Assembly: GCA_036496385.1 (NCBI GenBank)
Contig: DASXLD010000127.1
Location: 16,490 to 80,489 of the forward strand
Source: Schlegelella_A sp036496385
GTDB lineage: Bacteria > Pseudomonadota > Gammaproteobacteria > Burkholderiales > Burkholderiaceae_C
Length of the DNA: 64,000 bases
Direction of reading: 5' to 3'
Part shown: positions 53,302 to 62,260 of the stretch, piece by piece
Layout of the letters: the number at the start of each line of letters is the position of its first letter
Numbering within the stretch: position 1 is the first letter of the stretch
Notes under the pieces: generated by a model
Seen by the model: only the letters and a program-made list of their open reading frames with translations
What the model was told of the DNA's origin: nothing
The model's database searches: none
Made by a program: the position numbers and the translations under genes

Positions 53302-54942
53302 ATGCGCTCGACGATGATGGACGTGCCGCTCTCGCTCAATCACCTGCTCGATCGCGCCGGTGCGCTCTTTGCCGGCAGCGAGATCGTCTCGCGCATGCCC
53401 GACAAGTCGCTGCGCAAGCACACCTACGGCGAGTACCACCGGCGAACGAGGAAGCTCGCGGCGGCGCTGCAGGCACTCGGCCTGAAGAAGGGCGAGCGCG
53501 TCGCGACGTTGTGCTGGAACCACCACGCCCATCTCGAGTGCTACTTCGGCATCCCGGCGGCGGGCGGGGTGATGCACACCTTGAACCTGCGCCTCGCGCC
53601 GGACGAGATCGGCTGGATCGCGCACGACGCCGACGACCGCTTCCTCGTCGTCGACGACATCCTGCTGCCGCTTTACCGCCAGTTCGCCGACAAGCATGCG
53701 TTCGAGAAGGTGATCGTCTTTCCGTTCTCGGGCGCCGCCGTCGACCCCACCGAGAGCTGGCTCGACTACGAGGCGCTCCTTGCCGATGCCGACGGCGAAG
53801 GCTTCGCCTATGTCGAGCACGACGAGAACGATCCGATCGCGATGTGCTACACGTCGGGGACGACCGGTCGGCCGAAGGGCGTCGCCTACTCGCACCGCTC
53901 GACCGTCCTGCACACGCTGGTCGGCTGCCTCAGCGATCTCTGGGGCCTGCGCGCGACCGACGCGGTGCTGCCGGTGACGCCGATGTTCCATGCCAACAGC
54001 TGGGGCGTGCCCTACGCGGCGGTGATGCTCGGCATTCGCCTCGTCTTCCCCGGGCCGCACCTGCATCCCGACGATCTGCTCGACCTGATGCAGGTCGAGC
54101 CGCCGACGCTCGCGCTCGGCGTGCCGACGATCTGGATGGGGCTGATCCAGGCCTACGACCGCTCGCTCGTCGAGCAGCCCGGGCGCTGGAAGCTGCCGAG
54201 CGGGATGCGCTCGCTGGTCGGCGGCGCGGCGGTGCCGGAAGCGCTGATCCGCGCCTTCGCCAAGCACGACATCTGGATCGTCCAGGGCTGGGGAATGACC
54301 GAGACGTCGCCGCTCGCGACGACGTCGTATCTGCGCCGCGAGTTCGCGGCGTTCGGCCAGGACGAGCGCTTCCGGCGCGCCGCGATGGCCGGCGTCGCGG
54401 TGCCGCTCGTCGACCTGCGCATCCGCGGCGACGACGGCAAGGACGCGCCGTGGGACGGCAAGTCGATGGGCGAGATCCAGGTGAGGGGCCCGTTCATCAC
54501 CGGCTCGTACCACGAGGTTCCGGTCAGCGACGACAAGTTCACCGGCGACGGCTGGCTGCGCACCGGCGACGTTGCTGCGGTCGACGAGCTCGCCTTCGTT
54601 CGCATCACCGACCGAACCAAGGACCTCATCAAGTCGGGCGGCGAATGGATCTCGTCGGTCGATCTCGAGAATTCGCTGATGGCGCATCCGGCGATCGCCG
54701 AGGCGGCAGTGATCGCGATCCCCGACGAGAAGTGGAGCGAGCGGCCGTTGGCGTGCATCGTCTGGAAGCACGGCGCGGCGATCGCCGCGGCGAATGTCGC
54801 CGGCGAGCTCGGCCGTCACCTGCTCGGGCACGGCTTCGCCAAGTGGCAGCTCCCCGACCGCTATGAAGTGATCGACGGCGTGCCGCGCACGTCGACCGGC
54901 AAGTTCTGGAAGCTGAAGCTGCGCGAACGCTTCCCCCGCTGA
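53302..54942 (+). CDS. Medium/long-chain fatty-acyl-CoA ligase (AMP-forming)
   Basis: This 546-residue adenylate-forming ligase activates fatty acids with ATP and CoA. The AMP-binding P-loop is MCYTSGTTGRPKGV, the A5-type motif is GWGMTETSPL, and the C-terminal DRTKDLIKSGGEWISSVDLE (exactly 20 residues) and STGKFWKLKLRE carry the hinge and catalytic Lys. An AlkK-like class is suggested by length and start. AAGGAG precedes its ATG. It lies between the GNAT gene and parC. Confidence 0.92.
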   Translation: MRSTMMDVPLSLNHLLDRAGALFAGSEIVSRMPDKSLRKHTYGEYHRRTRKLAAALQALGLKKGERVATLCWNHHAHLECYFGIPAAGGVMHTLNLRLAPDEIGWIAHDADDRFLVVDDILLPLYRQFADKHAFEKVIVFPFSGAAVDPTESWLDYEALLADADGEGFAYVEHDENDPIAMCYTSGTTGRPKGVAYSHRSTVLHTLVGCLSDLWGLRATDAVLPVTPMFHANSWGVPYAAVMLGIRLVFPGPHLHPDDLLDLMQVEPPTLALGVPTIWMGLIQAYDRSLVEQPGRWKLPSGMRSLVGGAAVPEALIRAFAKHDIWIVQGWGMTETSPLATTSYLRREFAAFGQDERFRRAAMAGVAVPLVDLRIRGDDGKDAPWDGKSMGEIQVRGPFITGSYHEVPVSDDKFTGDGWLRTGDVAAVDELAFVRITDRTKDLIKSGGEWISSVDLENSLMAHPAIAEAAVIAIPDEKWSERPLACIVWKHGAAIAAANVAGELGRHLLGHGFAKWQLPDRYEVIDGVPRTSTGKFWKLKLRERFPR

Positions 54943-54996
54943 CATCGATCATGCGACGGCGCACGATCGCCGGCCGTCGCGCCTCCCTGGACCGGC

Positions 54997-57318
54997 ATGG
55001 ACACACTCGATCTCTTCACCCGCGAGCCCGACGGCGATGCCGTCGCGCTCGCCGAGTACGCCGAACGCGCGTACCTCGAATACGCGCTCTCGGTCGTCAA
55101 GGGGCGCGCGCTGCCCGACGTCGCCGATGGCCAGAAGCCGGTCCAGCGCCGGATCCTCTATGCGATGGCGCGGATGGGGCTCGTCTTCGCCGGCGGCGGC
55201 GGCCCGAAGGCGGTCAAGAGCGCGCGCGTCGTCGGCGACGTGCTCGGGCGCTTCCATCCGCACAGCGACCAGGCCGCGTACGACGCCCTGGTGCGGATGG
55301 CGCAGGACTTTTCGTTGCGCTATCCGTTGATCGACGGCCAGGGCAACTTCGGTTCGCGCGACGGCGACGGCGCCGCCGCGATGCGCTACACGGAAGCCCG
55401 CCTGGCACCGATCGCGCGCCTGCTGCTCGACGAGATCGACGAGGGCACGGTCGACTTCGTGCCGAACTACGACGGCTCGACCGAGGAGCCGCGCCTGCTG
55501 CCGGCGCGCCTGCCGTTCGTGCTGCTGAACGGCGCGAGCGGCATCGCCGTCGGCCTCGCGACCGAGATCCCGAGCCACAACCTGCGCGAGGTCGCCGCCG
55601 CGGCGATCGCGCTGCTGAAGAACGACCGGCTCGACGACGACGAGCTCGCCCGGCTGCTGCCCGGCCCCGACTACCCCGGTGGCGGCCAGATCATCAGCGC
55701 GCCCGAAGACATTCGCGCCGCCTACGCAACCGGTCGCGGCTCGCTGAAAGTTCGGGCGCGCTGGACGATCGAGGACCTCGCCCGTGGCCAGTGGCAGCTC
55801 GTCGTCACCGAGCTGCCGCCGGGAACCAGCGCCCAGAAGGTGCTCGAGGAGATCGAGGAGCTGACCAATCCGAAGCTGCGCGCCGGCAAGAAGACGCTGG
55901 CCGCCGAGCAGCTGCAATTGAAGGCGAGCCTGCTCGCCGTGCTCGATGCGGTGCGCGACGAGTCGAGCAAGGAGGCCGCGGTGCGCATCGTCTTCGAGCC
56001 GAAGTCGCGCACCGTGGCGCAGGCTGACCTCGTCACCGCTCTGCTCGCCCACACCAGCCTCGAGAGCTCGGCACCGATCAACCTGACGATGGTCGGCGCC
56101 GACGGCAGGCCGACCCAGAAGAGCCTCGCCCTGTTGCTGCGCGAGTGGAACCGCTTCCGCACCGCGACCGTCGAGCGGCGCTCGCGGCACCGCCTCGGCA
56201 AGGTCGCCGACCGCGTCCACATCCTCGAGGGCCGCCAGCTCGTCCTGCTCGAGATCGACGCCGTGATCGCGATCATCCGCGCCGCCGACGAGCCGAAGGC
56301 GGCGTTGATCGAGCGGTTCGGGCTGAGCGAGCGGCAGGCCGACGACATCCTCGACATTCGCCTGCGCCAGCTGGCCCGCCTCGAGGCGATCCGGATCGAG
56401 CAGGAGCTGAAGGAGCTGCGGGCCGAGTCGGCCAGGCTGGGCGAGATCCTCGCCAGCCCGGCCGCCCTCAAGCGCACCGTCATCCGCGAGATCGAGGCCG
56501 ACGCCAAGGCTCATGGCGACGAGCGGCGCACGTTGATCGAAGCGCAGAAGCGTGCCGTCGCCGAGGTGCGCGTCGTCGACGAGGCGGTCACCGTCGTTGT
56601 CAGTCTGAAAGGCTGGGTGCGGGCGCTCAAGGGCCACGAGGTCGATCCGGCCCAGCTCGCGTTCAAGGCCGGCGACGCGCTCTACGGCACGTTCGCGTGC
56701 CGCAGCACGGCAACGCTGCTCGTCTTCGGCAGCGACGGCCGCGTCTATTCGGCCGCGGTCGCAAACCTGCCGAGCGGCCGCGGCGACGGCGCCCCGGTGA
56801 CGTCGCTGATCGAGCTCGAGACGGGAACGCAGCCGGCGCACTACTTCGCCGGCGCCGGCCCGGAGGTGCTGCTGCTCGCCAATACCGGCGGCTTCGGCTT
56901 GCTCGCCCGCGCGGCCGATCTCGTCTCGCGGCAGCGCGGCGGCAAGGCCTTCGTCGTCCTCGAAGGCGACGAGAAGCCGTTGCCGCCGGCGATCGTCGGC
57001 GCTGTCGAGGGAGCGCGCGTCGCCTGCCTGACGCTCACGGGCCGCCTCCTCGTCTTCGGCGTCGATCAGCTGAAGCTGCAGGGCAACGGCGGCCGCGGCC
57101 TGACGCTGATCGATCTCGATGCCAAGGACGCGCTCGTCAGCGTCGCGGTGTTCGCTGCTGTTCTGCGGGTCGAGGGCAGCGGCCGCGGCGGCAAGGCACG
57201 CGAGGAAGTCCTGCGCGGCGCGGCGCTCGAAGACTACGCCGGTCGCCGCGCGCGCAAGGGCCGTCGCCAGCACGCGATCCCGACTGCGACGCGCCTCGTC
57301 GCCGCCGACGGGCAGTGA
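54997..57318 (+). CDS. parC: DNA topoisomerase IV subunit A
   Basis: This 773-residue DNA-cleaving subunit partners with ParE. The catalytic Tyr131 lies in AAAMRYTEARL. The quinolone-resistance region reads GRFHPHSDQAAYDALVRMAQ (exactly 20 residues), with Ser90 where most ParC/GyrA proteins have Gly (HPHGD). The DNA gate, tower (FVPNYDGSTEEPRLLPARLP, exactly 20 residues) and C-terminal beta-pinwheel (VVVSLKGWVRALKGHE; GGRGLTLIDLDAKDALVSVA) are complete. A long antisense frame covers the same stretch but is a composition artefact. Confidence 0.95.
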   Translation: MDTLDLFTREPDGDAVALAEYAERAYLEYALSVVKGRALPDVADGQKPVQRRILYAMARMGLVFAGGGGPKAVKSARVVGDVLGRFHPHSDQAAYDALVRMAQDFSLRYPLIDGQGNFGSRDGDGAAAMRYTEARLAPIARLLLDEIDEGTVDFVPNYDGSTEEPRLLPARLPFVLLNGASGIAVGLATEIPSHNLREVAAAAIALLKNDRLDDDELARLLPGPDYPGGGQIISAPEDIRAAYATGRGSLKVRARWTIEDLARGQWQLVVTELPPGTSAQKVLEEIEELTNPKLRAGKKTLAAEQLQLKASLLAVLDAVRDESSKEAAVRIVFEPKSRTVAQADLVTALLAHTSLESSAPINLTMVGADGRPTQKSLALLLREWNRFRTATVERRSRHRLGKVADRVHILEGRQLVLLEIDAVIAIIRAADEPKAALIERFGLSERQADDILDIRLRQLARLEAIRIEQELKELRAESARLGEILASPAALKRTVIREIEADAKAHGDERRTLIEAQKRAVAEVRVVDEAVTVVVSLKGWVRALKGHEVDPAQLAFKAGDALYGTFACRSTATLLVFGSDGRVYSAAVANLPSGRGDGAPVTSLIELETGTQPAHYFAGAGPEVLLLANTGGFGLLARAADLVSRQRGGKAFVVLEGDEKPLPPAIVGAVEGARVACLTLTGRLLVFGVDQLKLQGNGGRGLTLIDLDAKDALVSVAVFAAVLRVEGSGRGGKAREEVLRGAALEDYAGRRARKGRRQHAIPTATRLVAADGQ

Positions 57319-57346
57319 TCACGGGCGGCGCCGTGTGCGCCGCTCG

Positions 57347-57841
57347 TCAGGCGCTCAGGCGCACGATGCGCAGCAGGGCGACGGCGCAGACGGCGAATGC
57401 CGCCGCCGACCAGTACGCATAGGGAACTCCGAGCAGCGAGACCGCCGCGTCGGCGCAGCTCGCCCGCGCCTCGAATACGCTCGGCAGCATCTGGTCGAGC
57501 TGAGTCGCGCCGACGATCCGCTCGGCGAGCGTGAGGTTGCACGATGCCGATTTCGCGGCGACGAGCTGTTGCCAGAACGCGGCGGCGATGCCGCCAGCGG
57601 CGAGCAGGAGCGCGAGGCCGGCGGCGACGCGGCTGCCGACGACGCGGCGCCAGACGAGCCCGAGCAGGGCGCAGACACCGATCGCGAGGAAGAGGAGGCG
57701 CTGCAGGATGCACCACGGGCACGGCTCCATCGCGAATGCATGCTGCGAAACGAGCGCCGCGGCGACCGCGCAGAACGCCGCGACGGCGACGAGCGCGAAC
57801 AGCGGCGCCGCCCGCGCGCCGCCGCGACCGCGCGACATCAT
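57347..57841 (-). CDS. dsbB: Disulfide bond formation protein B
   Basis: This 164-residue inner-membrane protein reoxidises DsbA using quinones. The first periplasmic Cys pair is EPCPWCILQ (Cys41 and Cys44), the second pair is in the SASCNLT and EARASCADA segments, and four transmembrane helices fit the sequence. Two consecutive ATG codons (57841 and 57838) overlap the ridA stop, so either can be the start. No dsbA is in the window. It is convergent with parC across 28 bp. Confidence 0.92.
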   Translation of the reverse strand: MMSRGRGGARAAPLFALVAVAAFCAVAAALVSQHAFAMEPCPWCILQRLLFLAIGVCALLGLVWRRVVGSRVAAGLALLLAAGGIAAAFWQQLVAAKSASCNLTLAERIVGATQLDQMLPSVFEARASCADAAVSLLGVPYAYWSAAAFAVCAVALLRIVRLSA

Positions 57842-58299
57842 TCGGCGACCTGGGCGATCAGCTCGATCTCGACGCAGGCGCCCAACGGCAACTGGGCGAC
57901 GCCGTAAGCGCTGCGTGCGTGCGCGCCCTTGTCGGCGAAGACTTCGCCGAACAGCTCCGAACAGCCGTTGGTCACGAGGTGGTGCTCGACGAAATCCGGC
58001 GCGCTGTTGACCAGGCTCGTGATGCGCACGATCCGCTCGACCCTGTCGAGGTCGCCGACCGCGGCGTGGAGCGTGCCGAGCAGGTCGATCGCGACTGCCC
58101 GCGCCGCCTTCTTGCCGGTCGACGTCGTCATGTCGCGGCCGAGCTGGCCGACCCAGACCTTGCCATCCCTCTTGGCGATATGGCCGGAAAGGAAGACGAG
58201 GTTGCCGCTGCGGACGAACGGGACATACGCTCCCGCGGGAATGGCCAGCGCCGGCAGCGAGATGTCGAGGTCGGTGAGACGGTCGTAGATCGAGGACAT
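57838..58299 (-). CDS. RidA-family enamine/imine deaminase
   Basis: This 153-residue protein belongs to the RidA/YjgF family, which hydrolyses reactive 2-aminoacrylate and related enamines to keto acids. It has the typical AYVPFVRSGNLVFLSGHIAK (exactly 20 residues) near the N-terminus and RSAYGVAQLPLGACVEIELI (exactly 20 residues) near the end; the family's active-site Arg is the R of that segment by position, though the subgroup is not certain. Such activity would fit enamine-releasing PLP enzymes like the deaminase at 16003-17310, but the genes are far apart. It precedes dsbB with an overlap. Confidence 0.87.
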   Translation of the reverse strand: MSSIYDRLTDLDISLPALAIPAGAYVPFVRSGNLVFLSGHIAKRDGKVWVGQLGRDMTTSTGKKAARAVAIDLLGTLHAAVGDLDRVERIVRITSLVNSAPDFVEHHLVTNGCSELFGEVFADKGAHARSAYGVAQLPLGACVEIELIAQVAE

Positions 58300-58340
58300 G
58301 GCTTTTGGGGGGCGAAGAAGGCAAATCCTACACTCCCGCG

Positions 58341-60761
58341 ATGGTGGCACCTGGCATCGGCCGCGGGCGTCTGCTGGCGCTGCCACTGGCCTGGCTTGCC
58401 GGCGTCGCGCTGCAGTTGCAGGAACGCACGCTGCTGCCGGTCGATGGTTACGCCGCGATTGCGGCGTTCGCGCTCCTCGCGATCGTGCTGGCGTTGCTGC
58501 TGCGGCGTACGTTCCTGGTCACCACCGCCGTCGCCGCCGCGCTCGCGGCGGGATTCGCGGTCTCGGGCTGGCAAGCGTCGCTGCGGCTCGCCGACACCTT
58601 GCCGAGCTCGCTAGAGGGCAAGGATCTCCTCGTCACCGGCGTCGTCGCGAGTCTGCCCCAGCAGGGGCCGAGCGGCCTGCGCTTTCGCTTCGTCGTCGAC
58701 GATGGCGGTGCTCCTGCCGGCGTTCCGCGCGTGCTCGCGCTCGGCTGGTACGCGGGCTGGCACGAGGACGCCGCCGTCGTGCAGCCGCGCCAGGACTTGC
58801 GTGCCGGCCAGCGCTGGCGACTCACGGTCCGCCTGCGGCGCCCGCACGGCAATCTCAATCCGCATGGCTTCGACTACGAGCTCGCGCTGCTCGAGCAAGG
58901 TGTGCGCGCGACCGGCTATGTTCGCGACGCGCCGGCGACGCTGCTCGACGGCAGTGCCGGGTTTCCGGTCGAGCGGATCCGCCAACGCGTCCGCGACGCG
59001 ATCTATGCGCGGGTCGACGATCGCCGTGCCGCCGGCGTGCTGGCCGCGCTCGCCGTCGGCGACCAGGGCGCGATCGAACGCGATGACTGGGACGTGTTTC
59101 GCAACACCGGCGTCGCCCACCTGATGTCGATCAGCGGTCTGCACGTGACGATGTTCGCCTGGCTCGCGGGGCTTCTCGTCGCTGCAGCGTGGCGACGCAG
59201 CTCGCGCGCGGTGCATCTGATGCCGGCGGCGAGCGCGGCGCGCTGGGGCGGCTTCGCGGCGGCGACGGCGTATGCGGTCTTCGCCGGCTGGGGCGTTCCG
59301 GCGCAGCGCACGGTGTGGATGCTCGCGACGGTGACGGTCGCGCAGTCGCTCGGCCTGCGCTGGCCATGGTCGTTCGTCCTCCTGACGGCAGCCTCCGTCG
59401 TCACCCTGCTCGACCCGTGGGCGCTGATGCAGGCGGGCTTCTGGCTGTCGTTCATGGCGGTCGCGCTGTTGATGTCGTCGTCGCCGGCGACGGAGCGTCG
59501 TGGCGACGACGCGCCGGCCGTGGCGGGCTGGCGCGGATGGCCGGGGCGCCTCGCGGCGGCGACGCGTTCGGGATTGCGGACCCAGCTCATCGCAACGCTC
59601 GGCCTGACGCCGCTCACGCTGGTGATCTTCCAGCAGGTCTCGCTGGTCGGCGTCTTGGCCAACCTGGTCGCGATTCCGCTCGTCACGCTCGTCATCACGC
59701 CGCTCGCGCTCGCCGGCATCGCGCTGGCCCCGCTCTGGACGGTCAGCGCCTGGCTGGTGCAGCTGCAGAGCGCGCTGCTCGGCTGGCTGGCAGCGGTACC
59801 GGGCGCGGTCTGGGTGGTCGCGGTCGCGCCGCCATGGGCGCAAGTCGCCGGCTTGCTCGCCGCGCTGCTGGTCGTCCTGCCGCTGCCGTGGCGAGCGCGC
59901 CTCCTCGCCATCCCGCTCGCGCTCGCGCTGCTCGTGCCGCCGACCGCGCGACCGGTGCCCGGCAGCTTCGACCTCGTCGCTGCCGATATCGGACAGGGCA
60001 CCGCGGTGCTGGTGCGAACGCGCGGCCACGCGATGCTGTTCGACAGCGGCCCGGTGTATTCGCGCGAGAGCGACGCCGGCCAGCGCGTTCTTTTGCCGCT
60101 CTTGCGTGCGCGCGGCGAGCACCGGCTCGACCTGCTGATGCTGAGCCACCGTGACAGCGACCACGTCGGCGGCGCCCGCTCGTTGCTCGCCGCGCTCGAG
60201 ATCGATGCCGTGTCGAGCTCGCTCGAGGACGGTCATCCGCTGCTTGCCGGCGTGCGCGGCGTGCAGCGCTGCGTCGCCGGCCAGCGCTGGCAGTGGGACG
60301 GCGTCGACTTCGCCGTCCTTCATCCGGCGCCGGCGGACTACGACCGCGGCGCGCGGCCGAACGCGATGTCGTGCGTGCTGCGCGTCTCGGGCGGCGGTCG
60401 CAGCGTGCTGCTCACCGGCGACATCGAGCGCGAGCAGGAATCGGCGCTCGTCGTCCAGGGTGCGCCGCTGGCGAGCGACGTCCTCGTCGTGCCGCATCAC
60501 GGCAGCAAGACGTCGTCGAGTGCGGCCTTCCTCGACGCCGTGCGGCCGCGCATCGCCGTCTTCCAGGCCGGCTATCGCAACCGATTCGGCCACCCGGCGG
60601 CCGAAGTCCTCGCGCGCTACCGCGAGCGCGGCATCGAGGTCGTCGCGAGCCCGGCGTGCGGTGCCTGGCAGTGGCGCGCCGGGGGACCGGAAGACGGCAG
60701 TTGCGAACGCGAGACGGCGCGGCGCTACTGGCACCACCGGCTCGACGGCGAGTCTCGATGA
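58341..60761 (+). CDS. comEC: ComEC/Rec2 DNA-uptake channel protein
   Basis: This 806-residue inner-membrane protein is the channel for transformation DNA. An N-terminal DUF4131 portion (LVTGVVASLPQQGPSG; GNLNPHGFDYELALLEQGVR, the latter 20 residues) precedes the competence domain with LMSISGLHVTMFAWLAGLLV (exactly 20 residues) and multiple helices. A C-terminal metallo-beta-lactamase domain has SHRDSDHVGG and PHHGSKTSSSAAFLDAV. The ATG at 58341 was chosen because the frame upstream is short and contains no homology. It is divergent from ridA and coupled to a short frame before the ATP-grasp gene. Confidence 0.92.
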   Translation: MVAPGIGRGRLLALPLAWLAGVALQLQERTLLPVDGYAAIAAFALLAIVLALLLRRTFLVTTAVAAALAAGFAVSGWQASLRLADTLPSSLEGKDLLVTGVVASLPQQGPSGLRFRFVVDDGGAPAGVPRVLALGWYAGWHEDAAVVQPRQDLRAGQRWRLTVRLRRPHGNLNPHGFDYELALLEQGVRATGYVRDAPATLLDGSAGFPVERIRQRVRDAIYARVDDRRAAGVLAALAVGDQGAIERDDWDVFRNTGVAHLMSISGLHVTMFAWLAGLLVAAAWRRSSRAVHLMPAASAARWGGFAAATAYAVFAGWGVPAQRTVWMLATVTVAQSLGLRWPWSFVLLTAASVVTLLDPWALMQAGFWLSFMAVALLMSSSPATERRGDDAPAVAGWRGWPGRLAAATRSGLRTQLIATLGLTPLTLVIFQQVSLVGVLANLVAIPLVTLVITPLALAGIALAPLWTVSAWLVQLQSALLGWLAAVPGAVWVVAVAPPWAQVAGLLAALLVVLPLPWRARLLAIPLALALLVPPTARPVPGSFDLVAADIGQGTAVLVRTRGHAMLFDSGPVYSRESDAGQRVLLPLLRARGEHRLDLLMLSHRDSDHVGGARSLLAALEIDAVSSSLEDGHPLLAGVRGVQRCVAGQRWQWDGVDFAVLHPAPADYDRGARPNAMSCVLRVSGGGRSVLLTGDIEREQESALVVQGAPLASDVLVVPHHGSKTSSSAAFLDAVRPRIAVFQAGYRNRFGHPAAEVLARYRERGIEVVASPACGAWQWRAGGPEDGSCERETARRYWHHRLDGESR

Positions 60762-60816
60762 GGCAGCGCCGACAGTCGATGGCGCGGACTTTGCTACCCT
60801 CGCTGGCGGAGGCAGC

Positions 60817-62259
60817 ATGAAGCCCGGCTTCGACGAGATGCAGGATGGCGGCGGCGCGGTGCGCGAGCACTACGGCGGCTACGACCGTTGGTTGAAGGAG
60901 CAGCCGCCGCAGGTCATGCGGACGCGGCGCGACGAGGCCGAGGTGATCTTTCGTCGCGTCGGCATCACGTTCGCGGTCTACGGCGCCAAGGACGACGGCG
61001 GCGGCAACGGCGGCACCGAGCGGCTGATTCCGTTCGACCTCATCCCGCGCGTCATTCCTGCGCACGAGTGGCGCGAGATGGAGCGCGGCCTGCGCCAGCG
61101 CGTCACGGCGCTGAACCGCTTTCTCCACGACGTCTATCACGGCCAGGAGATCCTGAAGGCGGGCGTCGTCCCGGCCGACCAGGTGCTCGGCAACGCGCAA
61201 TACCGTGCCGAGATGCGGGGCGTCGAGGTCGCGGGCAGCGTCTATTCGCACCTCGCCGGCATCGACATCGTCCGCGCCGCCAATGCCGACGGCAGCGGCA
61301 GCTACTACGTCCTCGAGGACAACCTGCGGGTGCCGAGCGGCGTCTCGTACATGCTCGAGAACCGCAAGATGATGATGCGGCTGTTTCCAGAGCTGTTCAA
61401 CCGCCACCGCGTCGCCCCGGTCGCGCACTATCCCGACCTGCTGCTCGAGACCCTGCGCTCGGTCGCGCCGGCGGCGGTCAACGATCCGACCGTCGTCGTG
61501 CTGACGCCCGGGATGTACAACAGCGCGTATTTCGAGCACGCGTTCCTCGCCCAGCAGATGGGGATCGAGCTCGTCGAGGGGCAGGACCTCTACGTCCGCG
61601 ACAACTTCGTCTACATGCGGACCACCCAGGGCCCGAAGCGCGTCGACGTCATCTACCGTCGCGTCGACGACGACTTCCTCGACCCGCTGGCGTTTCGCGC
61701 CGACTCGACGCTCGGCTGCGCCGGTCTCCTCTCGGCCTACCGCGCCGGCAACGTGACGCTGTCGAACGCGATCGGCACCGGCGTCGCCGACGACAAGTCG
61801 ATCTATCCGTTCGTGCCGAAGATGATCGAGTTCTACCTCGGCGAGCGGCCGATCCTGCAGAACGTCCCGACCTACGTCTGTCGCAACGACGCCGACCTTG
61901 GCTACGTCCTCGACCATCTCGGCGAGCTCGTCGTCAAGGAGGTCCACGGTGCCGGGGGCTACGGCATGCTCGTCGGCCCGGCGTCGACGACCGCGGAGAT
62001 CGAGGCGTTCCGCGGCGCGCTCAAGGCCGACCCGAAACGCTACATCGCCCAGCCGACGCTGGCGCTCTCGACCTGCCCCACCTTCGTCGACAGCGGTATC
62101 GCGCCGCGCCACATCGACCTGCGCCCGTTCGTGCTGTCGGGCAAGACCGTGCAGATGGTGCCGGGCGGGCTGACGCGCGTCGCGCTCAAGGAAGGCTCGC
62201 TCGTCGTCAACTCCTCGCAGGGCGGCGGCACCAAGGACACCTGGATCCTCGAGGCGTGA
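60817..62259 (+). CDS. Circularly permuted ATP-grasp protein (DUF404/407 type)
   Basis: This 480-residue protein is of the circularly permuted ATP-grasp type. It shows FDEMQDGGGAVREHYGGYDR (exactly 20 residues), FAVYGAKDDGGG, ILKAGVVPADQVLGNAQYRA (exactly 20 residues), YYVLEDNLRVPSGVSYMLEN (exactly 20 residues), LVVKEVHGAGGYGMLVGP and HIDLRPFVLSG. Such ligases are predicted to form peptide or amide bonds, but no substrate is known. It is followed by an alpha-E protein 1 bp later and a transglutaminase, the conserved cluster order. The ATG at 60817 overlaps the stop of a 20-codon frame. Confidence 0.92.
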   Translation: MKPGFDEMQDGGGAVREHYGGYDRWLKEQPPQVMRTRRDEAEVIFRRVGITFAVYGAKDDGGGNGGTERLIPFDLIPRVIPAHEWREMERGLRQRVTALNRFLHDVYHGQEILKAGVVPADQVLGNAQYRAEMRGVEVAGSVYSHLAGIDIVRAANADGSGSYYVLEDNLRVPSGVSYMLENRKMMMRLFPELFNRHRVAPVAHYPDLLLETLRSVAPAAVNDPTVVVLTPGMYNSAYFEHAFLAQQMGIELVEGQDLYVRDNFVYMRTTQGPKRVDVIYRRVDDDFLDPLAFRADSTLGCAGLLSAYRAGNVTLSNAIGTGVADDKSIYPFVPKMIEFYLGERPILQNVPTYVCRNDADLGYVLDHLGELVVKEVHGAGGYGMLVGPASTTAEIEAFRGALKADPKRYIAQPTLALSTCPTFVDSGIAPRHIDLRPFVLSGKTVQMVPGGLTRVALKEGSLVVNSSQGGGTKDTWILEA

Positions 62260-62260
62260 A

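Noticed and set aside
54949..57273. 774-codon minus-strand open frame opposite parC
   Set aside because: It lies exactly antisense to ParC, whose motifs are intact; its composition (Arg, Ala, Glu, Asp, Leu) is typical of shadow frames in GC-rich DNA.
60758..60820. 20-codon frame linking comEC and the ATP-grasp gene
   Set aside because: Too short and featureless to call as a gene; kept only as a coupling observation in the findings.
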